A stretch of DNA of 64,000 nt from NCBI RefSeq assembly GCF_000372885.1, contig NZ_KB889967.1, positions 3,423,430 through 3,487,429 on the forward strand, written 5' to 3'. The notes under the pieces were generated by a model. The model searched no databases. It had not been told where the DNA came from and worked only from the letters and a program-made list of their open reading frames with translations. Of the stretch, positions 1 to 7,691 are shown one piece after another. Both the position numbers and the translations under genes were made by a program. Origin of the DNA: Methyloversatilis thermotolerans. Its GTDB lineage: Bacteria; Pseudomonadota; Gammaproteobacteria; Burkholderiales; Rhodocyclaceae. The number at the start of each line of letters is the position of its first letter. Within the stretch, counting starts at the first letter, position 1.

Positions 1-825
1 TTCGTACTTCGCGCCGGCGTCGCTGCCCAGCCGTTCGACCAGCCACGGCATGACGGATTTCAGCGTGGCGGGCAGCGTCCATGGCGGATTGATGATGAAC
101 AGCCCGCTGCCGAGCATGCCGAAGCCATCCGGCGAAGGCGTGCGCGTGGTCAGCGAAACATGCAGCCAGCTGTCGACCTTCATGCGCTTGAATTTCGCCG
201 GCAGATCGCGCGATTCCATCCTCTGCAACTGCGGATACCACACGCAGTAGGTGCCGGTCGGAAAGCGGGCCGCCGCATCGCGCAGCGTTTCGAAGGTGTA
301 GCGATAGTCCTCGCGCATTTCGTAAGGCGGATCGATCAGCACCAGCGCGCGTCGCGGCTGCGGCGGCAGCAGTGACCTCAGATTGGAGAAGCCATCCAGC
401 TTCTCCAGCCGCACGCTGCGTCCTGCGCCGGCGAAGTTCTCGCCGAGCAGGCGGTAGTCGGTGCTGTGCAGCTCGAACAGCTTCATCCTGTCCTGCTCGC
501 GCAGCAGTGCGCGGGCGATCATCGGCGAACCGGGGTAGGCGCGCAGTGCGTCTCCGTCATTGAATGCGCGCACGACGTCCACATAGGTGCCCAGCGCCGC
601 GGGCAGGTCCGGTGCATTCCAGAGACGACCGATGCCCTGCGCGTACTCGGCGTTCTTGGCAGCGTAGCCGCTGTCCAGCGCGTAGGCACCGGCACCCGCG
701 TGCGTGTCGATATACCAGTAGGGTTTGTCCTTCTGGTTCAGGTACTGGAGCAGTTCGACCAGCACGAAGTGCTTGAGCACGTCGGCCGGATTGCCTGCGT
801 GGAAGGCGTGGCGGTAGCTGAGCAT
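1..825 (-). CDS. rlmJ: 23S rRNA (adenine-2030 N6)-methyltransferase RlmJ, 3' end cut by window
   Basis: SAM-dependent methyltransferase that modifies A2030 of 23S rRNA. The reverse-strand reading opens with MLSYRHAFHAGNPADVLKH, the highly conserved RlmJ N-terminus, followed by the SAM-binding stretch DTHAGAGAYALD (about residues 41-52). The catalytic DPPYE motif of N6-adenine methyltransferases falls around residue 165. The frame stays open for 275 codons to base 1. The E. coli enzyme has 280 residues, so only a few C-terminal residues should be missing. The ATG at 825 is chosen because the family begins exactly there. The next gene on the same strand ends at 893, leaving a 67-bp gap with no clear signal. 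Confidence 0.95.
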   Translation of the reverse strand, partial: MLSYRHAFHAGNPADVLKHFVLVELLQYLNQKDKPYWYIDTHAGAGAYALDSGYAAKNAEYAQGIGRLWNAPDLPAALGTYVDVVRAFNDGDALRAYPGSPMIARALLREQDRMKLFELHSTDYRLLGENFAGAGRSVRLEKLDGFSNLRSLLPPQPRRALVLIDPPYEMREDYRYTFETLRDAAARFPTGTYCVWYPQLQRMESRDLPAKFKRMKVDSWLHVSLTTRTPSPDGFGMLGSGLFIINPPWTLPATLKSVMPWLVERLGSDAGAKYE

Positions 826-892
826 GGGGGCGCGTAGGAAGGGCGAGCGCAAGTATACGCCGGGTGTGCGGGAATCGCCGCCGCGGCCGGAT

Positions 893-2593
893 TCAGGCGG
901 CGATCGGCTCGCTCTGACCGGCAAGTCGGGCCTGGTTGCGGCCGTTGCGCTTGGCGGCGTACAGCGCCTGATCGGCTGCCTGCATCAGTTCGGACGGCGT
1001 CCTGCCCTGCTGCGGATAGAGCGCGATGCCTGTCGATATCGTGATCGAACCCAGTGCACTGCCATGGAAGGACAGTTCCAGCGCCTCGACCGCCGTGCGC
1101 AGCGTTTCAGCGCGGGCAAGTGCGACCTCGCGCTCGGCTTCCGACAGTACCAGCGTGAATTCCTCGCCGCCGTAGCGGGCGGCGATATCGGATTCGCGGG
1201 CGTGTTCGCGCAGCAATCGTCCGACCGCGCGCAGCACCGTGTCGCCCGCTTCGTGGCCGTGTCTGTCGTTGAATTGCTTGAAGTGATCGACATCGATCAT
1301 GAATACCGCGATCGACTGTCCCTTGCGCTGTGCGAGGGCGCACTCGCGTGCCAGCGACTCTTCCAGGTAGCGGCGGTTGAACAGGCCGGTCAGCGCGTCG
1401 CGTACCGACTGCTGCCGCAGCGTTTCGCGCAACTGCAGGTTGCCGATGGACAGTGCCACCTGTTCCAGCGTCTGCGCCATGTGGCTTTCGGCATGCAACC
1501 CCGTTGCGCTGCAGCCATGCAGCGTGATCAGGCCGATGACTTCTCCATGGGCGGTGATCGGCAGGCAGCGGCTGTCGGCGACATCCTGCGGGTGAAGATG
1601 TCCGCAGCATGTCGGGCCGGCCACCTCAGGCTGGTCGTAGGGCTGACCGCGACGCAGGCCCCAGCAGTCCCCGGGTTCGAAGAATTCCTCGTGCATCCGG
1701 TTGCCCCACTGACAGGCCAGACGCAACTGGTTGCGCGAGGATGCCGTCAGGTAGAGTGCGCCGGAAGAGGCATCGAATACGGTGGGCAGGTAATGGTTGA
1801 GCAGCGCCATGGCTTCGTCCAGGTCGCGCGAGGACTGCATGAAGCGCCCGAGTTCGGACAGCGCATGGCTGTGCTCGCTCTGTCTGGCCGCACGATCGAG
1901 CGCCTGGCGCAGTTCGGCATTGCGCGACTGCAGTTCGGCTTCCGCCTCGGCGTTCCGCTGTGCGGTGCTGCGCACCAGCCAGGCCACCAGTGCCACCAGC
2001 ACGACACTGATGAAGGTCGAAATGGCGAACGTGAGATAGGCGTGGCGTACCGCTGCGGCCTGGATGCTGAAGTGCGTGTCGAGGATGGCCTGTTCCGCGG
2101 TGCGGTAGTCATTCAGCAAGGTGCGCACTTTTTCCATGCGCCGCGGCCCCTGACCTTCGGCCACCTTCGCCAGGGCGGCCGCATGTTCGCCCCCGGCATA
2201 GAGCGTCATCTTCTCGTCCAGCTCGTTGAGCTTGTCGTCTATCGCCAGTTCGAGGTCGGGCACGCGCGCGGCGTGCGCCGGATGGCTGCTCATCTGGCGC
2301 ATGACCTCTTGCCGCAACTGGCGCAGCATGGCCAGTGCGCCGTGATAGTCCCGCAGGAAGTGCTGGTCTCCGGTCAGCAGATAGCCGCGCAGACTGATTT
2401 CCGCCTCCAGCAGGTTTTCCAGCAGAATACTGCTGGAGCGCAGTTTGAGGTGCGCCTGCTTCACCGGTTCCTTCTCGGCGACCAGGGTATCCAGACTGTG
2501 CCACACCCATGCAGCATTGACGGCGATCACGATCAGGCACGCCAGCCAGACCGTGCTGCGCCGGCGCAATCCGGCAGGAGTTTGGCGGAGCAT
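893..2593 (-). CDS. Membrane diguanylate cyclase, CHASE3-GAF-GGDEF
   Basis: Predicted inner-membrane c-di-GMP synthase of 566 residues. Order of parts: a first membrane segment (about 15-35), a periplasmic four-helix CHASE3-like sensor with the typical ILLENLLEAEISLRGYLLTG stretch (about 40-180), a second membrane segment (about 188-208), a coiled linker, a GAF-like domain (about 250-395) and a C-terminal GGDEF domain. The active site reads GGEEF near residue 475, so catalysis is expected. An RESD motif lies five residues before it, matching the RxxD inhibitory I-site, so product feedback is likely. The gene lies 16 bp downstream of a chemoreceptor gene on the same strand and may share its transcript. 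The input signal cannot be read from sequence. Confidence 0.93.
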   Translation of the reverse strand: MLRQTPAGLRRRSTVWLACLIVIAVNAAWVWHSLDTLVAEKEPVKQAHLKLRSSSILLENLLEAEISLRGYLLTGDQHFLRDYHGALAMLRQLRQEVMRQMSSHPAHAARVPDLELAIDDKLNELDEKMTLYAGGEHAAALAKVAEGQGPRRMEKVRTLLNDYRTAEQAILDTHFSIQAAAVRHAYLTFAISTFISVVLVALVAWLVRSTAQRNAEAEAELQSRNAELRQALDRAARQSEHSHALSELGRFMQSSRDLDEAMALLNHYLPTVFDASSGALYLTASSRNQLRLACQWGNRMHEEFFEPGDCWGLRRGQPYDQPEVAGPTCCGHLHPQDVADSRCLPITAHGEVIGLITLHGCSATGLHAESHMAQTLEQVALSIGNLQLRETLRQQSVRDALTGLFNRRYLEESLARECALAQRKGQSIAVFMIDVDHFKQFNDRHGHEAGDTVLRAVGRLLREHARESDIAARYGGEEFTLVLSEAEREVALARAETLRTAVEALELSFHGSALGSITISTGIALYPQQGRTPSELMQAADQALYAAKRNGRNQARLAGQSEPIAA

Positions 2594-2609
2594 GGACGCC
2601 CTTATCTCA

Positions 2610-4646
2610 TCAAATCACGAATCGGCTGACATTGCCCTGAAGGTCGCCGGCCAGGGTTTCCAGCCCCTCGGTCTGGCCGTCCGCCTTGCGGGTGATGTCA
2701 GCGTTCTGTTCGGCCATGCAGGCGATGCGTTCCACGCCTTGCGCCACGACCTGGCTGGCGCTGCTCTGTTCGCGCGTGGCCGCCGCGATTTCCCGCATCG
2801 CATCCGCGGTGCGTTCGCTGTGGCCGCTGATCACGCGCAACACCTCGCCGGCATCGGCCGCAAGTTGCATGCCGCTGTCAACCTGACCGCTCACTTCGGA
2901 AATGCGGCGCACCACCTTGTCGGCATCGGCCTGCACCGTGGTGACCATGTTCGCGATTTCCTGGGTGGACGCGGCGGTGCGTTCGGCGAGTTTGCGCACT
3001 TCGTCGGCCACCACCGCGAAGCCGCGCCCGGATTCGCCTGCACGCGCCGCTTCGATCGCCGCATTGAGCGCCAGAAGATTGGTCTGTTCGGCGATTTCCT
3101 GGATGATGCGGCCGACGTTGGAGATTTCGCGCGTGCGTCCCGCCAGCGCGGTCACGGCGGCCGATGCATCGCCAATCTCGGTCACGATGCGCTGCATGCT
3201 CTGCACCATGCTGTCCAGCTTCTGTTCGCCTTCGGACGCCGCGCTGCGGGCCTCGCGCGTGATGCTGTCGGCCACGCCGGCGCTGTCCGCGACATGGGTG
3301 ATGCTGACCGACAGTTCCTCGATTGCGGCGGCGAGTCCGGCGGCGGCCGTGCTCTGTTCGGTCGAACCATGCACCACCTCGGAGGACCCGGCGCGCAGCG
3401 TGCGCGCCGCTTCACCGACTGCGCGTGCCGCATCGGCGGTCGTGCTGATCAGCGCAGCCGTCTTGCGTGTCGCTTCATTCATCTGGATCGCGATCAGATC
3501 CAGTTCATTGTGCGTGGTGCCCGACACCACCGGCAGGCGCTGGCTGAAGTCGCCATTGCCCAGCCGGTTCATCGCAGCCGATACCGTCTGCAGTCGCGCT
3601 AGGCGGCTGCGGGTGAGCCACCAGGTCATGCCGGCGAGCAGCACGGCGGCCGAAACGCAGATCAGGATGAGCATATTGCGCAGCGCGATCGAATCACCGG
3701 TGAATTCGTGCACGTGCGAACCGGTGGCGACTATCCACTTCCATTTGTCGGAGGTGCGGAAGGCCACGATTTTCGGCGCATTGTCACCATCCGGGGTGGG
3801 CCAGTCATACACGACATGCCCGTTCTTCTTGTCGAGTTGCTCCTTGACCAGACCGGTCAGGACGGGGTTGTTCACCTCGGCGATGGTTTTGCCGGCCAGC
3901 GTCGGGTGCAGCACCATTTCACTCGATTCCGCATCCTTGCCGGCCTTGATGATGTAGACGTAGCCGGTTTCACCGGCCTTCAGGCTTCGCAGTGACGCGA
4001 AAAGCTGGTCGATTACCTGCTGCACCTCGACCCGCGACGACAGTGCGCCCACCACCTTGCCGGCCTCATCCTTGATCGGCTCCAGCGACGAGATGTAGTA
4101 CTTGCCGTTGCGCACCACCACACCTTTGTAGGCATCGCCGCGCAGCAGCGTCTCGGTGTCGGGCCCGCTCTTGATGGCAACACCGGCCTGGGAACGTCCC
4201 TCCGCGTCCTTGAGCAGGGTGGCCACGCGCACGAACTCGTCGCCCACGCGCACCATGACCGCCGGATCGGCGCCGATCAGGTCGCGTATGCCCTTCATGC
4301 GGGCTTCGTCACCATTGATCGTACTGCCGCCGACGCGTGCGATGCGCACCGCCGGATACTTGCCCATGGCCATGGTGTCGTCGCTGATGGTGACCTCGCC
4401 ATTCAGCGCGCGCTTGAAGGCTCCCATGCCCTTGTCCGCGGTCGTGATCGCGTTCTCGTAGCTCAGATCGAGCAGTTTGGCGACCGCATCGGCTTGTTCG
4501 CCGAGCTTGTCCTCGGTCATTTCAAGCGCGGTATGGTTGCTCGATATCGTCACCATGCCGATGAGCACTGCGAAAACGACGGCACAGAGCGCTCCGATGG
4601 ACAGAGAGAGCTGGCTGACAACCGACATACGGTTGAACGAAAACAT
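2610..4646 (-). CDS. Methyl-accepting chemotaxis protein with periplasmic Cache sensor
   Basis: Transmembrane chemoreceptor of 678 residues. It has an N-terminal membrane segment (about 10-35) and a large periplasmic region (about 36-318) of Cache type, containing GDEFVRVATLLKD and RNGKYYISSLEPIKDEAG. A second membrane segment (about 320-345) is followed by HAMP and a cytoplasmic signalling domain with the conserved hairpin tip [19 protein letters not shown] (about 525-545). I start at the ATG at 4646 because AGGAGG lies 7 bp before it; a longer frame to 4682 has no such site. A sigma-28-like promoter sits about 70-100 bp upstream. No C-terminal CheR-binding pentapeptide is visible (it ends SRFVI). 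The ligand is unknown; Cache sensors of this kind often bind small organic acids. Confidence 0.95.
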   Translation of the reverse strand: MFSFNRMSVVSQLSLSIGALCAVVFAVLIGMVTISSNHTALEMTEDKLGEQADAVAKLLDLSYENAITTADKGMGAFKRALNGEVTISDDTMAMGKYPAVRIARVGGSTINGDEARMKGIRDLIGADPAVMVRVGDEFVRVATLLKDAEGRSQAGVAIKSGPDTETLLRGDAYKGVVVRNGKYYISSLEPIKDEAGKVVGALSSRVEVQQVIDQLFASLRSLKAGETGYVYIIKAGKDAESSEMVLHPTLAGKTIAEVNNPVLTGLVKEQLDKKNGHVVYDWPTPDGDNAPKIVAFRTSDKWKWIVATGSHVHEFTGDSIALRNMLILICVSAAVLLAGMTWWLTRSRLARLQTVSAAMNRLGNGDFSQRLPVVSGTTHNELDLIAIQMNEATRKTAALISTTADAARAVGEAARTLRAGSSEVVHGSTEQSTAAAGLAAAIEELSVSITHVADSAGVADSITREARSAASEGEQKLDSMVQSMQRIVTEIGDASAAVTALAGRTREISNVGRIIQEIAEQTNLLALNAAIEAARAGESGRGFAVVADEVRKLAERTAASTQEIANMVTTVQADADKVVRRISEVSGQVDSGMQLAADAGEVLRVISGHSERTADAMREIAAATREQSSASQVVAQGVERIACMAEQNADITRKADGQTEGLETLAGDLQGNVSRFVI

Positions 4647-4716
4647 GGCGGGCCTCCTTTGGTTTGCTCCGGATCGCGCCATCCTGGCGATCCGGTCATG
4701 CCGGTCCGAGACCCTG

Positions 4717-4744
4717 TTTACGGCTGCCTGGCCATGAGACTTGA
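4717..4744 (-). promoter_or_regulatory. Sigma-28 (FliA)-type promoter for the chemoreceptor gene
   Basis: On the minus strand TCAAGTCT (4744-4737) is followed after 12 bp by GCCGTAAA (4724-4717). This resembles the flagellar sigma-28 consensus TAAAGTTT-N11-GCCGATAA. The second chemoreceptor gene in this window (28702) has a near-identical element, which supports the call. Confidence 0.55.
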
Positions 4745-4745
4745 A

Positions 4746-5621
4746 TCACGGTCCCGGGCTGGCCGAGCAGCCTTGCGCCGAAAGCCGGGCAAGTACGCCG
4801 TCCGGTCCGTTCAGGTGCGAGGCGCCGAAGGCCGAGAACACGCCGCCTTCCCTGAGCTCGGGCAGCAGGCGTTCGACGAAGCGCGGGTTGCGCCGGGTCA
4901 GCAGCGCATCGATCAGCGCCTGCGCCTGCGCCCGCATGTCCGGCGCCTCCCGCATCAGATCGCTGTTGATGCGCGCCAGCGCGGGCAGGTCGCCGGCCAG
5001 CCAGGCCTGCACCATGGGTTCGTTGCCGGCCTGCAGCCTGTCGTGCCGGCGCGCGGCATCGATCAGCAGATCGAGCAGCGTTGCTTCCGGCAACAGGGCG
5101 ATCGCGTCTATCTGCTCCTGCATCTGTTCCAGTGCGCGTACCGGCACACGCTGCGTCTGCGCGAACCGTATCAGGGTTTCGTCCAGCGTCGGTCCGCGGC
5201 TTTGCATGGGCTGATACAGCAGGATGAGTGCGGCCCATGGGCGCAGGCGTGCGCCGACGCGCGCGTCCACGCCGTGCAGTGCGAGCGCCTTCTCGATACG
5301 GGCCCACTTCGCCCGGCCGACCTTGCGCGGCAGCTCCTCGCGCTCGTAGCTGCTGGCGCTGGCATAGAGCGCCACTGCGCCGGCGTCGAGATTCAGCTCG
5401 GGCATGAATACGCGCGCCTGCGCGATCAGCGGTCGCAGCGGTTCGGCACGCGCCAGCACGCGCGGGTCGCCGATGTGCAGCGTGCCGAACAGATGGTTCA
5501 CCGGCGCATCGCCGCAGCGCACCGTCCACAGCACGCCACGCTCGAAATCGGCGGCATGCAGCGCGCCCGGCGGCAGCGCCGCGCACACCGCGCAGGCCAG
5601 GCTGAACAGGAGGCGGCGCAT
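4746..5621 (-). CDS. TraB/GumN family exported protein
   Basis: Secreted protein of 291 residues in the TraB/GumN superfamily (related to Tiki-type putative metalloproteases). A signal peptide MRRLLFSLACAV...LHAA is followed by a sequence giving WTVRCGDAPVNHLFGTLHIGD, the family's characteristic N-terminal LFGTLHxxD motif. The C-terminal FSAFGASHLNGPDGVLARL corresponds to the second conserved GAxHLxGxxGv motif. The start at 5621 shares one base with the stop of the upstream Nudix/ThiE-like gene (TGATG), so the two are translationally coupled. It is the last gene of a four-gene minus-strand operon. The cellular role of bacterial TraB/GumN proteins is poorly known. Confidence 0.9.
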   Translation of the reverse strand: MRRLLFSLACAVCAALPPGALHAADFERGVLWTVRCGDAPVNHLFGTLHIGDPRVLARAEPLRPLIAQARVFMPELNLDAGAVALYASASSYEREELPRKVGRAKWARIEKALALHGVDARVGARLRPWAALILLYQPMQSRGPTLDETLIRFAQTQRVPVRALEQMQEQIDAIALLPEATLLDLLIDAARRHDRLQAGNEPMVQAWLAGDLPALARINSDLMREAPDMRAQAQALIDALLTRRNPRFVERLLPELREGGVFSAFGASHLNGPDGVLARLSAQGCSASPGP

Positions 5622-6577
5622 CACAGCGCCTGCCGCCACGCGCCGCGTATCGCGGCAATGCCGTGCGCGCCGCACCGCTGAGCGCGCTCGAGGTGATCCG
5701 CGTCCAGCCCGCCTATTGCGAACACCGGCAGTGCGGCACCGTGTATCAGTCCGGCGAAGCACTCCCAGCCCAGCGCCTCCGCGTCCGGATGCGTGGCCGT
5801 GGGCAGCACCGGCCCGACCACCGCGTAGTCGAGGCCCAGCCGGCTTGCCTTCTCCAGTTCGTCCAGCGTGTGACAGGACGCACCCACCCACGCGAAATCG
5901 GGTCTGTTCGCGGTCTGCATGAGTCTGCCGGCCTTCAGGTGCAGACCATCCGCGCCCAGTTCGCGCGCCAGTGCGGCTTCGCCATTCAGCACCACCGGGC
6001 AGCCGTGTGCACGGGCAATGCGTATCGCCTCGCGCGCGAACGCGATTGCCGCTGCGTCAAGGGCCGGCTCGCGGATCTGCAGCAGCAGCGGCCCCTGCCG
6101 GCAGGCCACATGCAGGGCGTCGAGCTGCGCGGCGGCACCGATGGCGAAGGCATGGGTGATGGCCATGCGCTCAGGCAGACGCAGCGACTTCATGACCGGT
6201 CCGTTGGCAGGCAGCATGGGCTCCACCGTCAGGGCATCGGCGCGTTGCCAGGACAGCGCGCTGTGCACATGGTCCTTCACGTCGCCGCTCCAGCGTTCCA
6301 CGCGGAAGAAGTGCAGCCGCACGTGGGCATGCTCGTACTCGTGCGACAGCGTAATCCAGGGGGTGCATCGCTCGACCCTTATGCCCAGCTCCTCGTCCAG
6401 TTCGCGTTTCAGCGCATCCACAGGCGCTTCGCCGGGCTCCACCTTGCCCCCGGGAAACTCCCAGTAGCCGGGGTAGAAGGTACCGGGTGCGCGCTGGCCG
6501 AGCAGGAACTCCCGTCCTTGCGGGCCGTCGCGCAGGATGACGGCGGCCGCCACCGCAACCTGCTTGCGTGTGCTCAT
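5621..6577 (-). CDS. Nudix hydrolase fused to a ThiE/TenI-like domain
   Basis: 318-residue fusion. The N-terminal half is a MutT-type Nudix hydrolase with a complete Nudix box (G-x5-E-x7-REL-x-EE-x-GI, about residues 38-60), expected to hydrolyse oxidised nucleoside triphosphates. The C-terminal half (about 140-318) has the TIM-barrel pattern of thiamine phosphate synthase: LLLQIRE, LGADGLHLKAGRL, YAVVGPVLPTATH, PVFAIGGLDADH. Residues that carry ThiE chemistry are altered: the Lys after QLRE is Pro, the NDR motif reads NGE, and the Lys of PTxTKxDA is His, so real ThiE activity is doubtful. The start at 6577 overlaps the ATPase stop by four bases (ATGA). A longer frame runs upstream to 6799 but lies wholly inside the ATPase gene. 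Confidence 0.93.
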   Translation of the reverse strand: MSTRKQVAVAAAVILRDGPQGREFLLGQRAPGTFYPGYWEFPGGKVEPGEAPVDALKRELDEELGIRVERCTPWITLSHEYEHAHVRLHFFRVERWSGDVKDHVHSALSWQRADALTVEPMLPANGPVMKSLRLPERMAITHAFAIGAAAQLDALHVACRQGPLLLQIREPALDAAAIAFAREAIRIARAHGCPVVLNGEAALARELGADGLHLKAGRLMQTANRPDFAWVGASCHTLDELEKASRLGLDYAVVGPVLPTATHPDAEALGWECFAGLIHGAALPVFAIGGLDADHLERAQRCGAHGIAAIRGAWRQAL

Positions 6578-7470
6578 CGTCCGCTCCGTGAAGCGGAGGC
6601 GCCCGTCGCGTGCTGTCCGGCCCAGTCGCGCGCGAACTGCCAGGCGACCCGCCCGCTGCGCGCGCCGCGTTCCAGCGACCACAGCAGCGCCGCGCTGCGC
6701 GCCGCCTCGATCTCGCCGGCCGTCAGACCGAAGCGCTTCAGCCAGTGATTCACGATATCCAGGTAGGCCTCCTGGTCGAAAGGATAGAAGGACAGCCACA
6801 GCCCGAACCGCTCCGACAGCGACACCTTTTCCTCGATCGCCTCTCCCGGGTGTACCTCGCCGTCGACATGCCGGGCCTCCAGGTTTTCCGAGAAGTACTC
6901 GGGCATCAGATGGCGGCGATTGGACGTGGCGTAGATGAGCACATTGTCGAGCACTGCCGACACCGAGCCGTCCAGTATGCTCTTCAGCGCCTTGTAGCCG
7001 GGCTCGCCCGATTCGAAGGACAGGTCGTCGCAGTAGATGATGAAGCGCTCCGGCCGGCTGGCGATCAGGTCGGTAATGTCGGGCAGGTCGGTCAGATCGT
7101 CGCGGTCGACCTCGATCAGGCGCAGGCCCTTCTTCGCGTATTCGTTCAGCAGCGCCTTCACCAGCGAGCTCTTGCCGGTGCCGCGCGCGCCGGTCAGCAG
7201 CGCGTTGTTGGCCGGTCGCCCCTCGACGAACTGCAGGGTATTGGCCTTCAGCCGCGCCTTCTGCACATCGATGTCACGCAGGTCGGACAGGCGGAGCTTG
7301 TGCGGGTGGCTCACCGCTTCCAGGCGGCCGCGGCCGTTGCTGCGTCGCCAGCGGAAAGCGATGGCCTTCCAGTCCGGGGCCGCCGGTGGTGGTGGCAGCA
7401 GGTGTTCCAGCCGGTCGAACAGGGCGTGGGCGCGTGCGATCAGGCTTTCGAAACTGTCAGTGCTGGCCAT
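6574..7470 (-). CDS. DUF815 family AAA-type ATPase
   Basis: 298-residue cytoplasmic ATPase of the DUF815 family. It has a Walker A sequence GARGTGKSS (about residue 98), a Walker B-like strand RFIIYCDDLSFE, and a sensor-like IYATSNRRHL. The ATG at 7470 is used because AAGGA lies six bases ahead; two upstream in-frame ATGs (7488, 7476) lack one. The gene overlaps the small membrane gene before it by 14 bp and the Nudix gene after it by 4 bp, so the block is one operon. In beta- and gammaproteobacteria this family is widely found next to the Nudix/ThiE-like fusion. Its function is not established. Confidence 0.92.
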   Translation of the reverse strand: MASTDSFESLIARAHALFDRLEHLLPPPPAAPDWKAIAFRWRRSNGRGRLEAVSHPHKLRLSDLRDIDVQKARLKANTLQFVEGRPANNALLTGARGTGKSSLVKALLNEYAKKGLRLIEVDRDDLTDLPDITDLIASRPERFIIYCDDLSFESGEPGYKALKSILDGSVSAVLDNVLIYATSNRRHLMPEYFSENLEARHVDGEVHPGEAIEEKVSLSERFGLWLSFYPFDQEAYLDIVNHWLKRFGLTAGEIEAARSAALLWSLERGARSGRVAWQFARDWAGQHATGASASRSGR

Positions 7471-7594
7471 GGTCATCCTTCTTTTCATGATCGGGTTCCG
7501 CCGGTCTGGCCGGGTCCTTCTTGGGGAGTGTCCACCACAGGATGAATATGAACAGCGCCAGCGCGGTGCCGGCTTCGAGCAGGAATAACCACAT
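7457..7594 (-). CDS. Small single-pass membrane protein (45 aa)
   Basis: A short frame starting MWLFLLEAGTALALFIFILW at 7594 and ending in TGA at 7457-7459. Residues 2-23 are a hydrophobic, Trp-containing membrane segment, followed by a highly charged, His-rich tail (PKKDPARPAEPDHEKKDDHG). Membrane anchor plus polar tail is unlikely by chance, and the stop overlaps the ATPase start by 14 bp, as expected of a translationally coupled first operon gene. I do not recognise a named family. It may anchor or regulate the ATPase, which is inference only. Confidence 0.7.
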   Translation of the reverse strand: MWLFLLEAGTALALFIFILWWTLPKKDPARPAEPDHEKKDDHGQH

Positions 7595-7691
7595 GGGCAA
7601 GGCTTCCGTCAGTGAGCGCCGGCGGCGCGGTCAGGGCTCGTTATCATTGCGCACTCGGCGCCTGTGGGCGCGCCAATCTAAATAAATCCCG

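Noticed and set aside
824-2629. 601-codon plus-strand frame opposite the diguanylate cyclase
   Set aside because: Antisense shadow; the minus strand encodes a complete CHASE3-GAF-GGDEF protein.
4647-4682. Longer N-terminus for the chemoreceptor (12 extra residues)
   Set aside because: AGGAGG stands exactly before the ATG at 4646, and the extra residues precede the hydrophobic segment without homology.
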